Of a stretch of DNA of 64,000 bases, positions 34,486 through 42,669 are shown piece by piece; positions within the stretch are counted from its first letter, which is position 1, and each line of letters begins with the position of its first letter. The notes beneath the pieces were generated by a model. It made no database searches. It was not told the DNA's origin and saw only the letters and a program-made list of their open reading frames with translations. Origin of the DNA: Chryseobacterium sp. JV274 (lineage in GTDB: Bacteria; Bacteroidota; Bacteroidia; Flavobacteriales; Weeksellaceae); assembly GCF_903969135.1 (NCBI RefSeq), contig NZ_LR824569.1, forward strand, positions 3,431,001 through 3,495,000, read 5' to 3'. Position numbers and translations under genes: made by a program.

Positions 34486-34857
34486 ATGAAATTATTTTAC
34501 AGCATACTTTTTACTTTATATATGGTGCTAAGACCTTTGGTGCCAGTGGTAGAGTATGCTGTAAATTATGATTATATCATTAAAGTTCTCTGTGTGAATA
34601 AATCCAGGCCAGAAATTCACTGCAATGGAAAGTGTTACTTGAGCAAAGAGCTGGCAAAAGCCAATAACGAGACAGAGTCTACTCCTTTCAATAAAATAAA
34701 AAACTCAGGACAGAAAATTCTTGATATATATACATTGCCTGAGATAACAGAGGTTATCATTACTGGAAAAATTATACTTTCCAATTTCAACTTTATCTAT
34801 GAAACAGCATATTCTTTTCTGTTTCTGACTCACATTTTCAAACCACCGGTTTTTTAA
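34486..34857 (+). CDS. Small Cys-motif membrane/secreted protein, copy 2
   Basis: A 123-residue paralog of the 32108 product. Both have the same Cys spacing (36, 46, 50), the block YAVNYDYIIKVLC, the CNGKCYLSKELAK stretch and an IFKPP end. By eye the two match at roughly a third of positions overall and most positions in the first 60 residues. The gene starts 4 bases after the SOD stop, so the two are probably cotranscribed. Function unknown; a metal-binding role is only inferred. Confidence 0.75.
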   Translation: MKLFYSILFTLYMVLRPLVPVVEYAVNYDYIIKVLCVNKSRPEIHCNGKCYLSKELAKANNETESTPFNKIKNSGQKILDIYTLPEITEVIITGKIILSNFNFIYETAYSFLFLTHIFKPPVF

Positions 34858-34876
34858 GTTAAACCATCACTATTCA

Positions 34877-35002
34877 ACCACAAAAGTCACAAAGCTTACA
34901 TCAATTAAAAATCAAAGATTTAAAAAAGTGTAAGTGTTCTTATTGTGCATAAAATCTATCACTTAAAAACTTAAGTGTAGGAACTTTTGTGCCTTTTGTG
35001 GT
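34877..35002. repeat. Inverted repeat of ACCACAAAAG type
   Basis: ACCACAAAAGTCACAAAG at about 34877-34894 pairs with CTTTTGTGCCTTTTGTGGT at 34984-35002 (reverse complement, a few mismatches). Inner sequences (CTTACA...GTGTAAG) also pair. It fills the gap before the MbnP-like gene and looks like a dispersed element. Confidence 0.6.
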
Positions 35003-35055
35003 AAAAAAGAATGTTTTCACATTACATAATTAGTATTCAACTTAAAAAATCAACA

Positions 35056-35886
35056 ATGAAAATCTATAAATTTTTATCACTATTCTTTATTGCCTTTACT
35101 TTATTCTCTTTTGCAGCCTGCGAAAGTAGCAGGGATGCCGAAAATCCACAGGATACCACACCCGGAAAACTTCAGATCAAATTTGAAAACGGATTTAATA
35201 ATGTAGGAGATGTTGTTTTAAATCAGACGGTTCAGACTTCTTCTCAAGGACAAAAACACAATTTTTCGGCTTTAAAATATGTCATTAGTAACATATCACT
35301 GATAGACGAAAACGGAAATGAATTTAAATACAATGAAAACAATCCTGATAAAGGCGCTTTCATAGTAGATCAGGCGGATGCGGTAGCCGGAATTATATAC
35401 CTGAATCTGGATGGTATTCCGAAAAACAATTATAAGAAAATAAAATTCGGATTGGGAATCAGCCAGAAAGCCTACTTACTGGGACAAGATGGTCAAGCGG
35501 AATTCTGGACAAAAGCCAAGCAGAAAGGGCTGACGTGGTCATGGGCTGCCGGGTATATTTTTGTGAAACTGGAAGGGAAATATGGAAATGATGCCCCTTC
35601 AAAGGAATTTATGAATCATACAGGAAATATGGGAAATGTTACCGCTAATGAACAGGCTGACCTATACCGTGAAATCACATTGGATCTTCCGACAACAGCA
35701 AGAGTGACGGGACAAATTCGTCCTTCTGTCCATATTCTTGCGGATCTGAATCAGTTTTTGAGTGGAGATAAAGCGCTTACCCTTACTACAACTAATGATA
35801 TGTTGATGGGCTCAAACCAGCATTTGGTAGACGTTACCAATAACCTTACCAAAATGTTTAAAGTAGACCACGTTCACAATGATTAA
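35056..35886 (+). CDS. mbnP: MbnP-family copper-binding lipoprotein
   Basis: A 276-residue lipoprotein; the start at 35056 gives signal KFLSLFFIAFTLFSFAAC and lipidation Cys; the longer reading from 35011 adds 15 residues before it. It has the MbnP pattern: beta-rich body, LKYVISNISLIDENG, and KGLTWSWAAGYIFVKLEG with Trp161 and Trp163. In characterised MbnP proteins the partner MbnH oxidises a Trp to kynurenine, which makes a copper site. The gene overlaps the MbnH-like gene by 8 bases, so the pair is likely coupled. The modification here is inferred from the family, not seen. Confidence 0.88.
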   Translation: MKIYKFLSLFFIAFTLFSFAACESSRDAENPQDTTPGKLQIKFENGFNNVGDVVLNQTVQTSSQGQKHNFSALKYVISNISLIDENGNEFKYNENNPDKGAFIVDQADAVAGIIYLNLDGIPKNNYKKIKFGLGISQKAYLLGQDGQAEFWTKAKQKGLTWSWAAGYIFVKLEGKYGNDAPSKEFMNHTGNMGNVTANEQADLYREITLDLPTTARVTGQIRPSVHILADLNQFLSGDKALTLTTTNDMLMGSNQHLVDVTNNLTKMFKVDHVHND

Positions 35887-36928
35887 TTTTCTTATTAAAA
35901 GGATGTTGGTTCTGCTTGTATTGATTATGAGCTGTATTTCCTGTTCTGATGAGGTGATTCAGCCACTGGAAAAAGATGAAGCATACAATCTGCAGTTTCC
36001 TTCTTATTTTCCGGAAATGACTTTCGATAAATCAATCAATCTGGTAACCAAAAACGGAGTAGAGCTGGGCCGAAAATTATTCTATGAAGGAAGACTTTCC
36101 CGAAACAATACCATTTCATGCGGCTTCTGCCATATTCAGGAAAATGCTTTCACCCATCACGGACATACCGTAAGCCATGGTGTGGATGACAGAATAGGAA
36201 TCAGAAATGCGCCACCCATTCAGAATATGGCTTTTTTGAAAAGATATATGTGGGACGGTGTTATTCATAACCTCAATGAACAACCGATAAGCCCTATTAC
36301 AGATGTCAATGAGATGGACAGTTCTATACCGGAAGCCATTTCAAAAATAAAAGATGATCAGAAATATAAAAAACTTTTCAGGGAAGCGTACGGAGATGAA
36401 ACCATTACCGGAGAAAGAATTCTAAAAGCACTGTCACAGTTTATGGCTTCTTTAATTTCTGCAGATTCAAAATATGACAGGTTCAGGCAGGGAAAAGAGC
36501 AGTTTACTTCTACAGAATCTCAGGGAATGGCTTTGTTCGGACAGAAATGTGCCTCTTGCCATAGCGGAGAATTATTTACCGATGAAAGCTTCCGTAATAC
36601 AGGAATGTATTATAACACCGAGTTCAAAGATGCAGGGCGTTACAGAGTTACTCTTAATCAGGTAGACTGGATGAAATTCCGTGTTCCAAGTTTGAGAAAC
36701 GTAGAATATACAGCACCTTATATGCATGACGGAAGGTTTTACACATTAGATGCTGTACTCAATTTCTATTCAGATCAGGTGGAAGATAATGCGAATCTTG
36801 ATCCTCAGCTGAAAAAGAATGGTCATACAGGAATAGCCATGAATAGTCAGGAAAAACAGTCGATTATTGCTTTCCTGAAAACATTGTCCGACAAAAGTTT
36901 TATATCCAATCCAAAATTTGCAGAATAA
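35879..36928 (+). CDS. mbnH: MbnH-like di-haem cytochrome c peroxidase
   Basis: A 349-residue protein with a lipoprotein-like signal (VLLVLIMSCISC). It has two CxxCH haem sites: C81GFCH and C224ASCH. GRKLFYEGRLSRNNTISC and APYMHDGRFYTLDAVLNFY are typical of the MauG/MbnH di-haem family. The start overlaps the MbnP-like gene end by 8 bases. MbnH uses peroxide to convert a Trp of MbnP to kynurenine. The neighbouring MbnP makes this assignment better than a plain peroxidase, which is the alternative. Confidence 0.87.
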   Translation: MINFLIKRMLVLLVLIMSCISCSDEVIQPLEKDEAYNLQFPSYFPEMTFDKSINLVTKNGVELGRKLFYEGRLSRNNTISCGFCHIQENAFTHHGHTVSHGVDDRIGIRNAPPIQNMAFLKRYMWDGVIHNLNEQPISPITDVNEMDSSIPEAISKIKDDQKYKKLFREAYGDETITGERILKALSQFMASLISADSKYDRFRQGKEQFTSTESQGMALFGQKCASCHSGELFTDESFRNTGMYYNTEFKDAGRYRVTLNQVDWMKFRVPSLRNVEYTAPYMHDGRFYTLDAVLNFYSDQVEDNANLDPQLKKNGHTGIAMNSQEKQSIIAFLKTLSDKSFISNPKFAE

Positions 36929-36940
36929 TTTATAGAAAAC

Positions 36941-37888
36941 ATGAAGAAGATTATATTGATACTAAGTTTGATCCTGTTTAATCAGTATCAGGCAAATACC
37001 ATTAGAGACAGTGTTTATAGCGCTCCGGATACCTTTAGCAGATTCGATTTTGATGATGACTGTGATGCATGCGGTTGTGCGGCCGGTAACGGATCATCCG
37101 GTTTTGAATCTTTGCTGAATCCACAGTTTATCGGAATCAAATATTTTGCACAGCATTACAAAGCAAAAGAAAATTTATTTGTAAAAGATCTTACACAGGA
37201 TCAGTATTTTAATACCTTACAGCTTTGGGGAAAAATTCCATTGACTAAAAAACTAAGTGTATATGCAAGTCTGCCATTTCATTTTCATGAAAAAAGGACT
37301 ATGCAGGGAGATATCAAAATCAACGGAATCGGAGATCTGAACCTGATGGGAATCTATCAGCTAATGAGCTCTAAAGATAATTTCCATCACGTGAGCGGAG
37401 GTTTGGGCGTGAAAATTCCTTTGGGAAAGTTTGATGAAAAAGGAGCATCCGGAGTCAATCCGAGTTTTCAGTTGGGAACAGGAAGCTGGGATTATCAGGC
37501 GGCTTTGAATTATAAATTTCAAAAGAATAAAGTAGCTGTATTGGTCAATACAGACTATACAATCAAAACGGAAAATAAGAAGAATTACCATTTCGGAAAC
37601 CAGTGGAACTACGCTGCAACAGGATTTTATCAGGTTGCAGGAAATGAAAAATCTATCTTTTCTGTAAAAACCGGAGTGCAGGGAGAAGTGTATGCTCAGA
37701 ACAAGCAGTTTGATGAAGCCCTGCCCAATACAGCCGGAAGTGCATTGTATGGGAAGATTGGGTTTGAAGCCTCTTATAAAAAACTGAGCCTGGGAAGTGA
37801 ACTCATGCTTCCTATGTATACCCATTTGGCTGGTGGTGATATTGAAGCAAAATCCAGATTTAGTATTTTCCTGAATATCGGAATTTAA
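36941..37888 (+). CDS. Outer-membrane beta-barrel protein with a Cys-rich N-terminus
   Basis: A 315-residue secreted protein. Signal peptide MKKIILILSLILFNQYQANT. The mature N-terminus has an acidic Cys patch (DFDDDCDACGCAAGNG, about 39-50). The rest has alternating hydrophobic beta strands (KLSVYASLPFHF, GLGVKIPLGKF, FSIFLNIGI at the end) as in a transporter-type outer-membrane barrel. It lies 12 bases after the MbnH-like stop and ends at a terminator. Transport or copper binding at the outer membrane is inferred from position and the Cys patch. Confidence 0.75.
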   Translation: MKKIILILSLILFNQYQANTIRDSVYSAPDTFSRFDFDDDCDACGCAAGNGSSGFESLLNPQFIGIKYFAQHYKAKENLFVKDLTQDQYFNTLQLWGKIPLTKKLSVYASLPFHFHEKRTMQGDIKINGIGDLNLMGIYQLMSSKDNFHHVSGGLGVKIPLGKFDEKGASGVNPSFQLGTGSWDYQAALNYKFQKNKVAVLVNTDYTIKTENKKNYHFGNQWNYAATGFYQVAGNEKSIFSVKTGVQGEVYAQNKQFDEALPNTAGSALYGKIGFEASYKKLSLGSELMLPMYTHLAGGDIEAKSRFSIFLNIGI

Positions 37889-37910
37889 ATAAAACCCCTT
37901 TTTAATCATG

Positions 37911-37934
37911 TTAAAGCTCCTTCGGGAGCTTTAA
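37911..37934 (+). terminator. Terminator of the MbnP/MbnH operon
   Basis: TTAAAGCTCC (37911-37920) pairs with GGAGCTTTAA (37925-37934); a weak T-rich tail follows. Confidence 0.7.
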
Positions 37935-37979
37935 TTGTTTATGAATCATGATTTTAATTGGGGGTTAGGAATAATTTTT

Positions 37980-37987
37980 TATCTTTG
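37980..37987 (+). promoter_or_regulatory. Promoter of the cobalamin riboswitch transcript
   Basis: TATCTTTG at 37980-37987 is an exact -7 element and TTG at 37958-37960 sits 19 bases upstream. Confidence 0.65.
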
Positions 37988-38165
37988 CCGAAATTTGGTG
38001 AGCCCTAAAAAGCTCTTAAAAGGGAATCCGGTGAAAATCCGGAACAGACCCGCTGCTGTAAGCTCCGCACCAAGATTTTTGAAGAATATATCCACTGTTT
38101 TTTAATGGGAAGGATTTCAAAAATGGAGTAAGTCAGAAGACCTGCCAGAAAATAATCGTTTGACG
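37985..38165 (+). promoter_or_regulatory. Cobalamin (B12) riboswitch
   Basis: It has the B12-box elements in order: GGGAATCCGGTGAAAATCC, GGAACAGACCCGCTGCTGTA near 38040-38060, and AGTCAGAAGACCTGCC at 38131-38146. The aptamer lies directly upstream of a BtuB-like receptor gene, as expected for repression when cobalamin is plentiful. Confidence 0.93.
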
Positions 38166-38272
38166 CTTTCGTGGAATAAAGCTTAGGACATCAATGATTC
38201 TGTGCAGTGACAGCTGTGCTTTGTCGTTGTATTCTTATATCCATTAGCGTCTTCATTATCCTAAATGAGCTA

Positions 38273-40303
38273 ATGGCGGCAAAATTAACTATATCTGCAA
38301 TTCATAAAGCTGTTTTCACAATACTGGTGTTAACATTTCATCTTTTGTCTTCTCAAACCAAAAAAGACAGTGTTCAGGAAGAATCAATCAAAGGGATCAA
38401 CCTTTACAAGAAAAACTTCAAAGAAATTCTTCCGGCACAAACCCTGCAGGGCGAGCAGCTGGAAAGACTGAACAGTCATTCTGTAGCAGATGCTCTTCGG
38501 TATTTTTCCGGTGTTCAGATCAAAGACTATGGAGGGATTGGCGGATTGAAAACCATTAATGTCCGAAGCCTCGGAAGTCAGCATGTAGGCGTTTTCTATG
38601 ATGGAATTCAACTGGGAAATGCACAGAACGGACTGGTAGATCTGGGAAGATATTCTTTGGATGATCTGGAAGAAATATCATTGTATAACGGGCAGAAAAG
38701 CGAGATTTTTCAGCCGGCAAAAGATTTCGGTTCTTCGGGATCTATCTATTTACAGCCTAAAACGCCTGTATTTAAAGGAATAAAGAAAACCAATCTTGTG
38801 ATAAGAGCAAAAAGTGCCTCCATAGACCTTTTTAATCCGTCATTCCGATTGGAACAGAAAATTTCAGACAGAACTTCTGCCAGCTTCAGTGGAGAATTTC
38901 TGCAAAGTGATGGGATTTACAGATTTCGGTATGCCAAGAAATATCCTGATGGACAGCAGGCTTATGATACGATTGCAAAGAGGCAGGACTCAGATATCAA
39001 AGCGAAACGTTTTGAAACTTCGTTAAACGGAACTTTAAATAACGGAAGCTGGAATGTAAGAGGCTATGGTTATATTTCAGACCGTGGAATGCCGGCTCCT
39101 ATTGTGAATGGCCGTTTTGGAGGAAGAGGAGCAAGACTTTCTGATGAAAATTATTTCGTGCAGGCCAATCTTCGGAAAAAACTGTTTCCCAGATTTGAAA
39201 CTCAGCTGAAAGCAAAGTTTGCCTACGATTACACTCATTTTATGGATACTGTTCGCTCACAGTCTATTATTCATACCGATAACACCTATATCCAACGAGA
39301 GCTCTATCTTTCCTCATCCAATATCTATTCTATCACATCCAATTGGGATGTCAGTCTGAGCGGGGATTTTCAGTACAATAATCTGGATGCCAATCTGGAT
39401 AACTTTTCTTATCCTACACGTTACACTACATTGGTTGCATTGGCAACAACGTATCAGTGGAACAGATTCAAGATCCTGGGCAGCCTTTTAGGAACTTTTA
39501 CTTTTGAAGAAGTAAGAAAAAATAAAAGACCCGGAGACAGCAGAGAATGGACCCCCGCTGTATTTATGAGCTACCAGCCTGAAATAATTCCTGAACTTAC
39601 TTTAAGAGCTTTCTATAAAAGGATTTTCCGACTGCCAACCTTCAATGATCTGTATTACACTAATATCGGAAATACTTACCTGAAGCCGGAATTTACCAAT
39701 CAGTATGATGTAGGATTTACGTATCAGAAGAATTATAAAAACCGATTCTTTACATCCTTTTATGCTAAAGTAGACGGTTATTACAACAAAGTACAGGATA
39801 AGATTGTTGCAGCCCCTAACGGAAGTATGTTCCGCTGGCTGATGATGAACCTTGGACGGGTTGAAATCATAGGTGCTGACGTGAATGTTCAGGCAGAAAT
39901 GCAGTTAGGAAAAGTAAAACTGAGACCCTTGCTTTCCTACACTTACCAAAGTGCAAGAGATATGACAGATCCGGAGGATACATTCTACCGAAATCAGATT
40001 CCTTACACACCATGGCATAGTGGCTCCTTCACCCTGATGGCGGACTATAAAGACTGGAGTTTCAATTACAGTGCGATGTATGTAGGAGAAAGGTATGATG
40101 TGAACCAGGACAACATTCAATACAATTATGTACAGCCTTGGTATACCCATGATCTGTCTGTTCAGAAAAAATTCAACTGGGCGAATCATCAATTTAAAGT
40201 AAGCCTTGAGATGAATAATATTTTCAACCAATATTATGATGTAGTGATCAATTATCCGATGCCGGGCAGAAACTTTAAACTTATTCTAAACTTTACCTTA
40301 TGA
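38273..40303 (+). CDS. btuB: BtuB-like TonB-dependent vitamin B12 receptor
   Basis: A 676-residue TonB-dependent receptor. The ATG at 38273 gives a usable signal peptide (LTISAIHKAVFTILVLTFHLLSSQ); a GTG at 38207 would add 22 residues before it. The plug has QGEQLERLNSHSVADALRYF, IKDYGGIGGLKTINVRSLG and GVFYDGIQLGNAQNGLVD, and the barrel ends YPMPGRNFKLILNFTL. It follows a cobalamin riboswitch, which supports B12 or a corrinoid as substrate. Its stop overlaps the next ATG in ATGA, so the two are translationally coupled. Confidence 0.9.
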   Translation: MAAKLTISAIHKAVFTILVLTFHLLSSQTKKDSVQEESIKGINLYKKNFKEILPAQTLQGEQLERLNSHSVADALRYFSGVQIKDYGGIGGLKTINVRSLGSQHVGVFYDGIQLGNAQNGLVDLGRYSLDDLEEISLYNGQKSEIFQPAKDFGSSGSIYLQPKTPVFKGIKKTNLVIRAKSASIDLFNPSFRLEQKISDRTSASFSGEFLQSDGIYRFRYAKKYPDGQQAYDTIAKRQDSDIKAKRFETSLNGTLNNGSWNVRGYGYISDRGMPAPIVNGRFGGRGARLSDENYFVQANLRKKLFPRFETQLKAKFAYDYTHFMDTVRSQSIIHTDNTYIQRELYLSSSNIYSITSNWDVSLSGDFQYNNLDANLDNFSYPTRYTTLVALATTYQWNRFKILGSLLGTFTFEEVRKNKRPGDSREWTPAVFMSYQPEIIPELTLRAFYKRIFRLPTFNDLYYTNIGNTYLKPEFTNQYDVGFTYQKNYKNRFFTSFYAKVDGYYNKVQDKIVAAPNGSMFRWLMMNLGRVEIIGADVNVQAEMQLGKVKLRPLLSYTYQSARDMTDPEDTFYRNQIPYTPWHSGSFTLMADYKDWSFNYSAMYVGERYDVNQDNIQYNYVQPWYTHDLSVQKKFNWANHQFKVSLEMNNIFNQYYDVVINYPMPGRNFKLILNFTL

Positions 40304-41433
40304 GAAAACTAAACTTTTACTTTTTATTTCTTGTCTTAGCTTTTCTTAGTTCATGCCGTACGGATGATATTATTGTCCGCCAGGAAGTGGTAGAGGGACT
40401 TCCATCAGAAAATACAGCAATCAAAGGTTTCTACATGCTGAATGAAGGAAATATGGGAAGCAACAAATGTACCTTGGACTTTTTTGATTATACCAAAGGA
40501 ACCTATTACAGGAACATCTACGCGGAGATTAATCCGAATGTTGTAAAAGAGCTGGGAGATGTTGGAAATGATATTAAGATCTACGGAAGCAAGCTGTATA
40601 TTGTTGTCAATGTTTCCAACAAGATTGAAGTGTTGGATGCCAAAACAGCCAAACGTATTACTTCTATTCCATTACAGAACTGCCGTTATTTAACCTTTAA
40701 AGGAGGGAAAGCTTATGCCAGCAGCTATGCAGGTCCGGTAGCGGTTAATCCAAAAGCACCCAAAGGAAAAATTGTGGAAATTGATACAGTTTCTCTTTCC
40801 ATCCAGCGTGAAGTGGTAGTAGGGTATCAACCGGAAGAAATGGAAATTGTAGGGAATAAATTATTTGTGGCCAATTCCGGAGGATACAAAGCTCCTGATT
40901 ACGACAATACCGTTTCTGTAATAGACCTGAACACTTTTACTGAAATCCAAAAATTAAATGTTGCGATTAATCTTCACCACATTAAAAAAGATAATTACGG
41001 TGATCTGTACGTGAGTTCAAGAGGAGATTATTATAACGTTCCTTCCAGCCTATACCTTATAGATGCAGCAACAGGAATTGTTAAAAAAGATTTCCACCTC
41101 GCAGTGAGTGAAATGACAATCGTTAATGATAAACTCTATTTCTACGGAAATGAATTCAATTACAACACGCACAGCTATAAGAAGAGCTTTGGGATCATTG
41201 ATGTAAAAACAGAACAAATTATTGCCAACAGCATTTTTGACAAAGAATACGAAACTGCGATTAAAACACCTTACGGAATTGCTGTAAACCCAATCACAGA
41301 AGATATCTATATGACAGATGCCAGAAATTATGTTTCTATGGGATTTGTCTATTGCTTTGATAAAAACGGACATTTTAAATGGAAAACAGAAGGCGGAAAT
41401 ATCCCTGCCCACTTTACCTTTTTATACAAATAA
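40300..41433 (+). CDS. YncE/BtuG-like beta-propeller surface lipoprotein
   Basis: A 377-residue lipoprotein with signal LFLVLAFLSSC (Cys19). It is made of beta-propeller repeats with typical blades: VGNDIKIYGSKLYIVVNVSNK, IEVLDAKTAKRITSIPL, VIDLNTFTEIQKL. In Bacteroides the BtuG lipoprotein is such a propeller that binds B12 with very high affinity and caps BtuB. The gene overlaps btuB by 4 bases behind a B12 riboswitch, which makes the BtuG-like role likely. Sequence alone cannot prove B12 binding. Confidence 0.78.
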   Translation: MRKLNFYFLFLVLAFLSSCRTDDIIVRQEVVEGLPSENTAIKGFYMLNEGNMGSNKCTLDFFDYTKGTYYRNIYAEINPNVVKELGDVGNDIKIYGSKLYIVVNVSNKIEVLDAKTAKRITSIPLQNCRYLTFKGGKAYASSYAGPVAVNPKAPKGKIVEIDTVSLSIQREVVVGYQPEEMEIVGNKLFVANSGGYKAPDYDNTVSVIDLNTFTEIQKLNVAINLHHIKKDNYGDLYVSSRGDYYNVPSSLYLIDAATGIVKKDFHLAVSEMTIVNDKLYFYGNEFNYNTHSYKKSFGIIDVKTEQIIANSIFDKEYETAIKTPYGIAVNPITEDIYMTDARNYVSMGFVYCFDKNGHFKWKTEGGNIPAHFTFLYK

Positions 41434-41447
41434 CCAAACTTTAAGAA

Positions 41448-42641
41448 ATGAAGAGAAATACCTTTACTTATTTAAAAATCGGAGTTTTATCATGTTTCCT
41501 GGCAGGTGTAATAGCCTGTAAGCACGATGATGAAGAGGAGTTTACCTTTAACGGTCTTGATGATTCTTATTCCATTGAACGTTTAAAGGTTTTGAGTATT
41601 CCAACCAATGCTTCAGGATCGGTTACGTGGAGTATCAATGATTCTATTATCTCTCAAAATTCAGAACTTGAATTTATCAGCCCAACAGCAGATGCTTATC
41701 CGCTGACTTTAAAAATTAATAACAAAGGAAACGAACAGGTTTATCATTCTAAAATCATTGTTACCAAAGAGAAAACACCTTACAGTAAATATATTGCTAA
41801 AGTATTGGAATTCCGTCCTGCTGTAGGACAGTTCATGAATGAAATTCCGGAATATATGCCTGGAAATACCGCTGCAAATATGCTTCAGAAAGCAAACGAA
41901 TCGTTGGTGGGAGGTAATTCTACCATGATCAGTCTGGGCGGATATGGCGGATATGTGGTTTTCGGTTTTGATCATACCATTCCGAATTTGAACGGAAGGG
42001 ATTTTAAAGTGTTAGGAAATGCATTCTTTGGAAATGATGCCAGTGATCAACGTTCAGGATCATGTGAGCCGGGAATTATTATGGTAGCCTACGACAGAAA
42101 CAAAAACGGAAAACCTGATAATGATGAATGGTATGAAATTGCAGGCAGCGAATATTTTAAAAACGCAACAGTAAAAGAGTACAGTATAACGTACCATAAA
42201 CCTGATGAAAATAAAACACCTGTAGCCGGAACCGAATTCTGGCAGACCGATGTAGAATATATCAAGTGGAATGATAATCTGGGGAATCAAGGTTTTAAAA
42301 CAAAAAATACGTTCCATGCACAAAGCTATTATCCTTTATGGTTTACCGATAGTTCTTACGGCTTTTCGGGAACAAGACTGGCAAACAATTTTTACGATCA
42401 GAATGGTGACGGATCGTATTGGGTAGGAAAGTCATATGATTTCGGATACGCTGATAATGCTCCGAATAATGACGAAGCTTCCAATATTGATATTTCATGG
42501 GCTGTAGACAGAAACGGAAAATATGTGAAACTTCCCGGGGTAGATTTTATGAAAATATATACAGGAGTCAATCAGGAAGCTGGCTGGCTGGGAGAAGTTT
42601 CTACAGAAGTGGCAGGAGCCTACGATTTACATTTCAAATAA
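41448..42641 (+). CDS. PKD-like surface lipoprotein in the B12 operon
   Basis: A 397-residue lipoprotein with signal GVLSCFLAGVIACK (Cys24). Residues about 40-105 look like a PKD/Ig-like fold (LKVLSIPTNASGSVTWSINDS). The remainder has YGGYVVFGFDHTIPN, DWEYEIAG-like segments (NDEWYEIAGSEYF) and a GDGSYWVGKSYDFGYADNAP stretch, seen in 'cell surface protein' genes of Bacteroidota B12 loci. The 14-base gap to the previous gene suggests one transcript. Probably a surface corrinoid-handling protein; the exact role is unknown. Confidence 0.72.
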   Translation: MKRNTFTYLKIGVLSCFLAGVIACKHDDEEEFTFNGLDDSYSIERLKVLSIPTNASGSVTWSINDSIISQNSELEFISPTADAYPLTLKINNKGNEQVYHSKIIVTKEKTPYSKYIAKVLEFRPAVGQFMNEIPEYMPGNTAANMLQKANESLVGGNSTMISLGGYGGYVVFGFDHTIPNLNGRDFKVLGNAFFGNDASDQRSGSCEPGIIMVAYDRNKNGKPDNDEWYEIAGSEYFKNATVKEYSITYHKPDENKTPVAGTEFWQTDVEYIKWNDNLGNQGFKTKNTFHAQSYYPLWFTDSSYGFSGTRLANNFYDQNGDGSYWVGKSYDFGYADNAPNNDEASNIDISWAVDRNGKYVKLPGVDFMKIYTGVNQEAGWLGEVSTEVAGAYDLHFK

Positions 42642-42669
42642 TAATTCAATCTATTTAAATTAATAAAAA

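Noticed and set aside
37361..37909. 182-residue minus-strand frame
   Set aside because: It overlaps the outer-membrane protein gene and looks like a shadow frame; no start context or domain.
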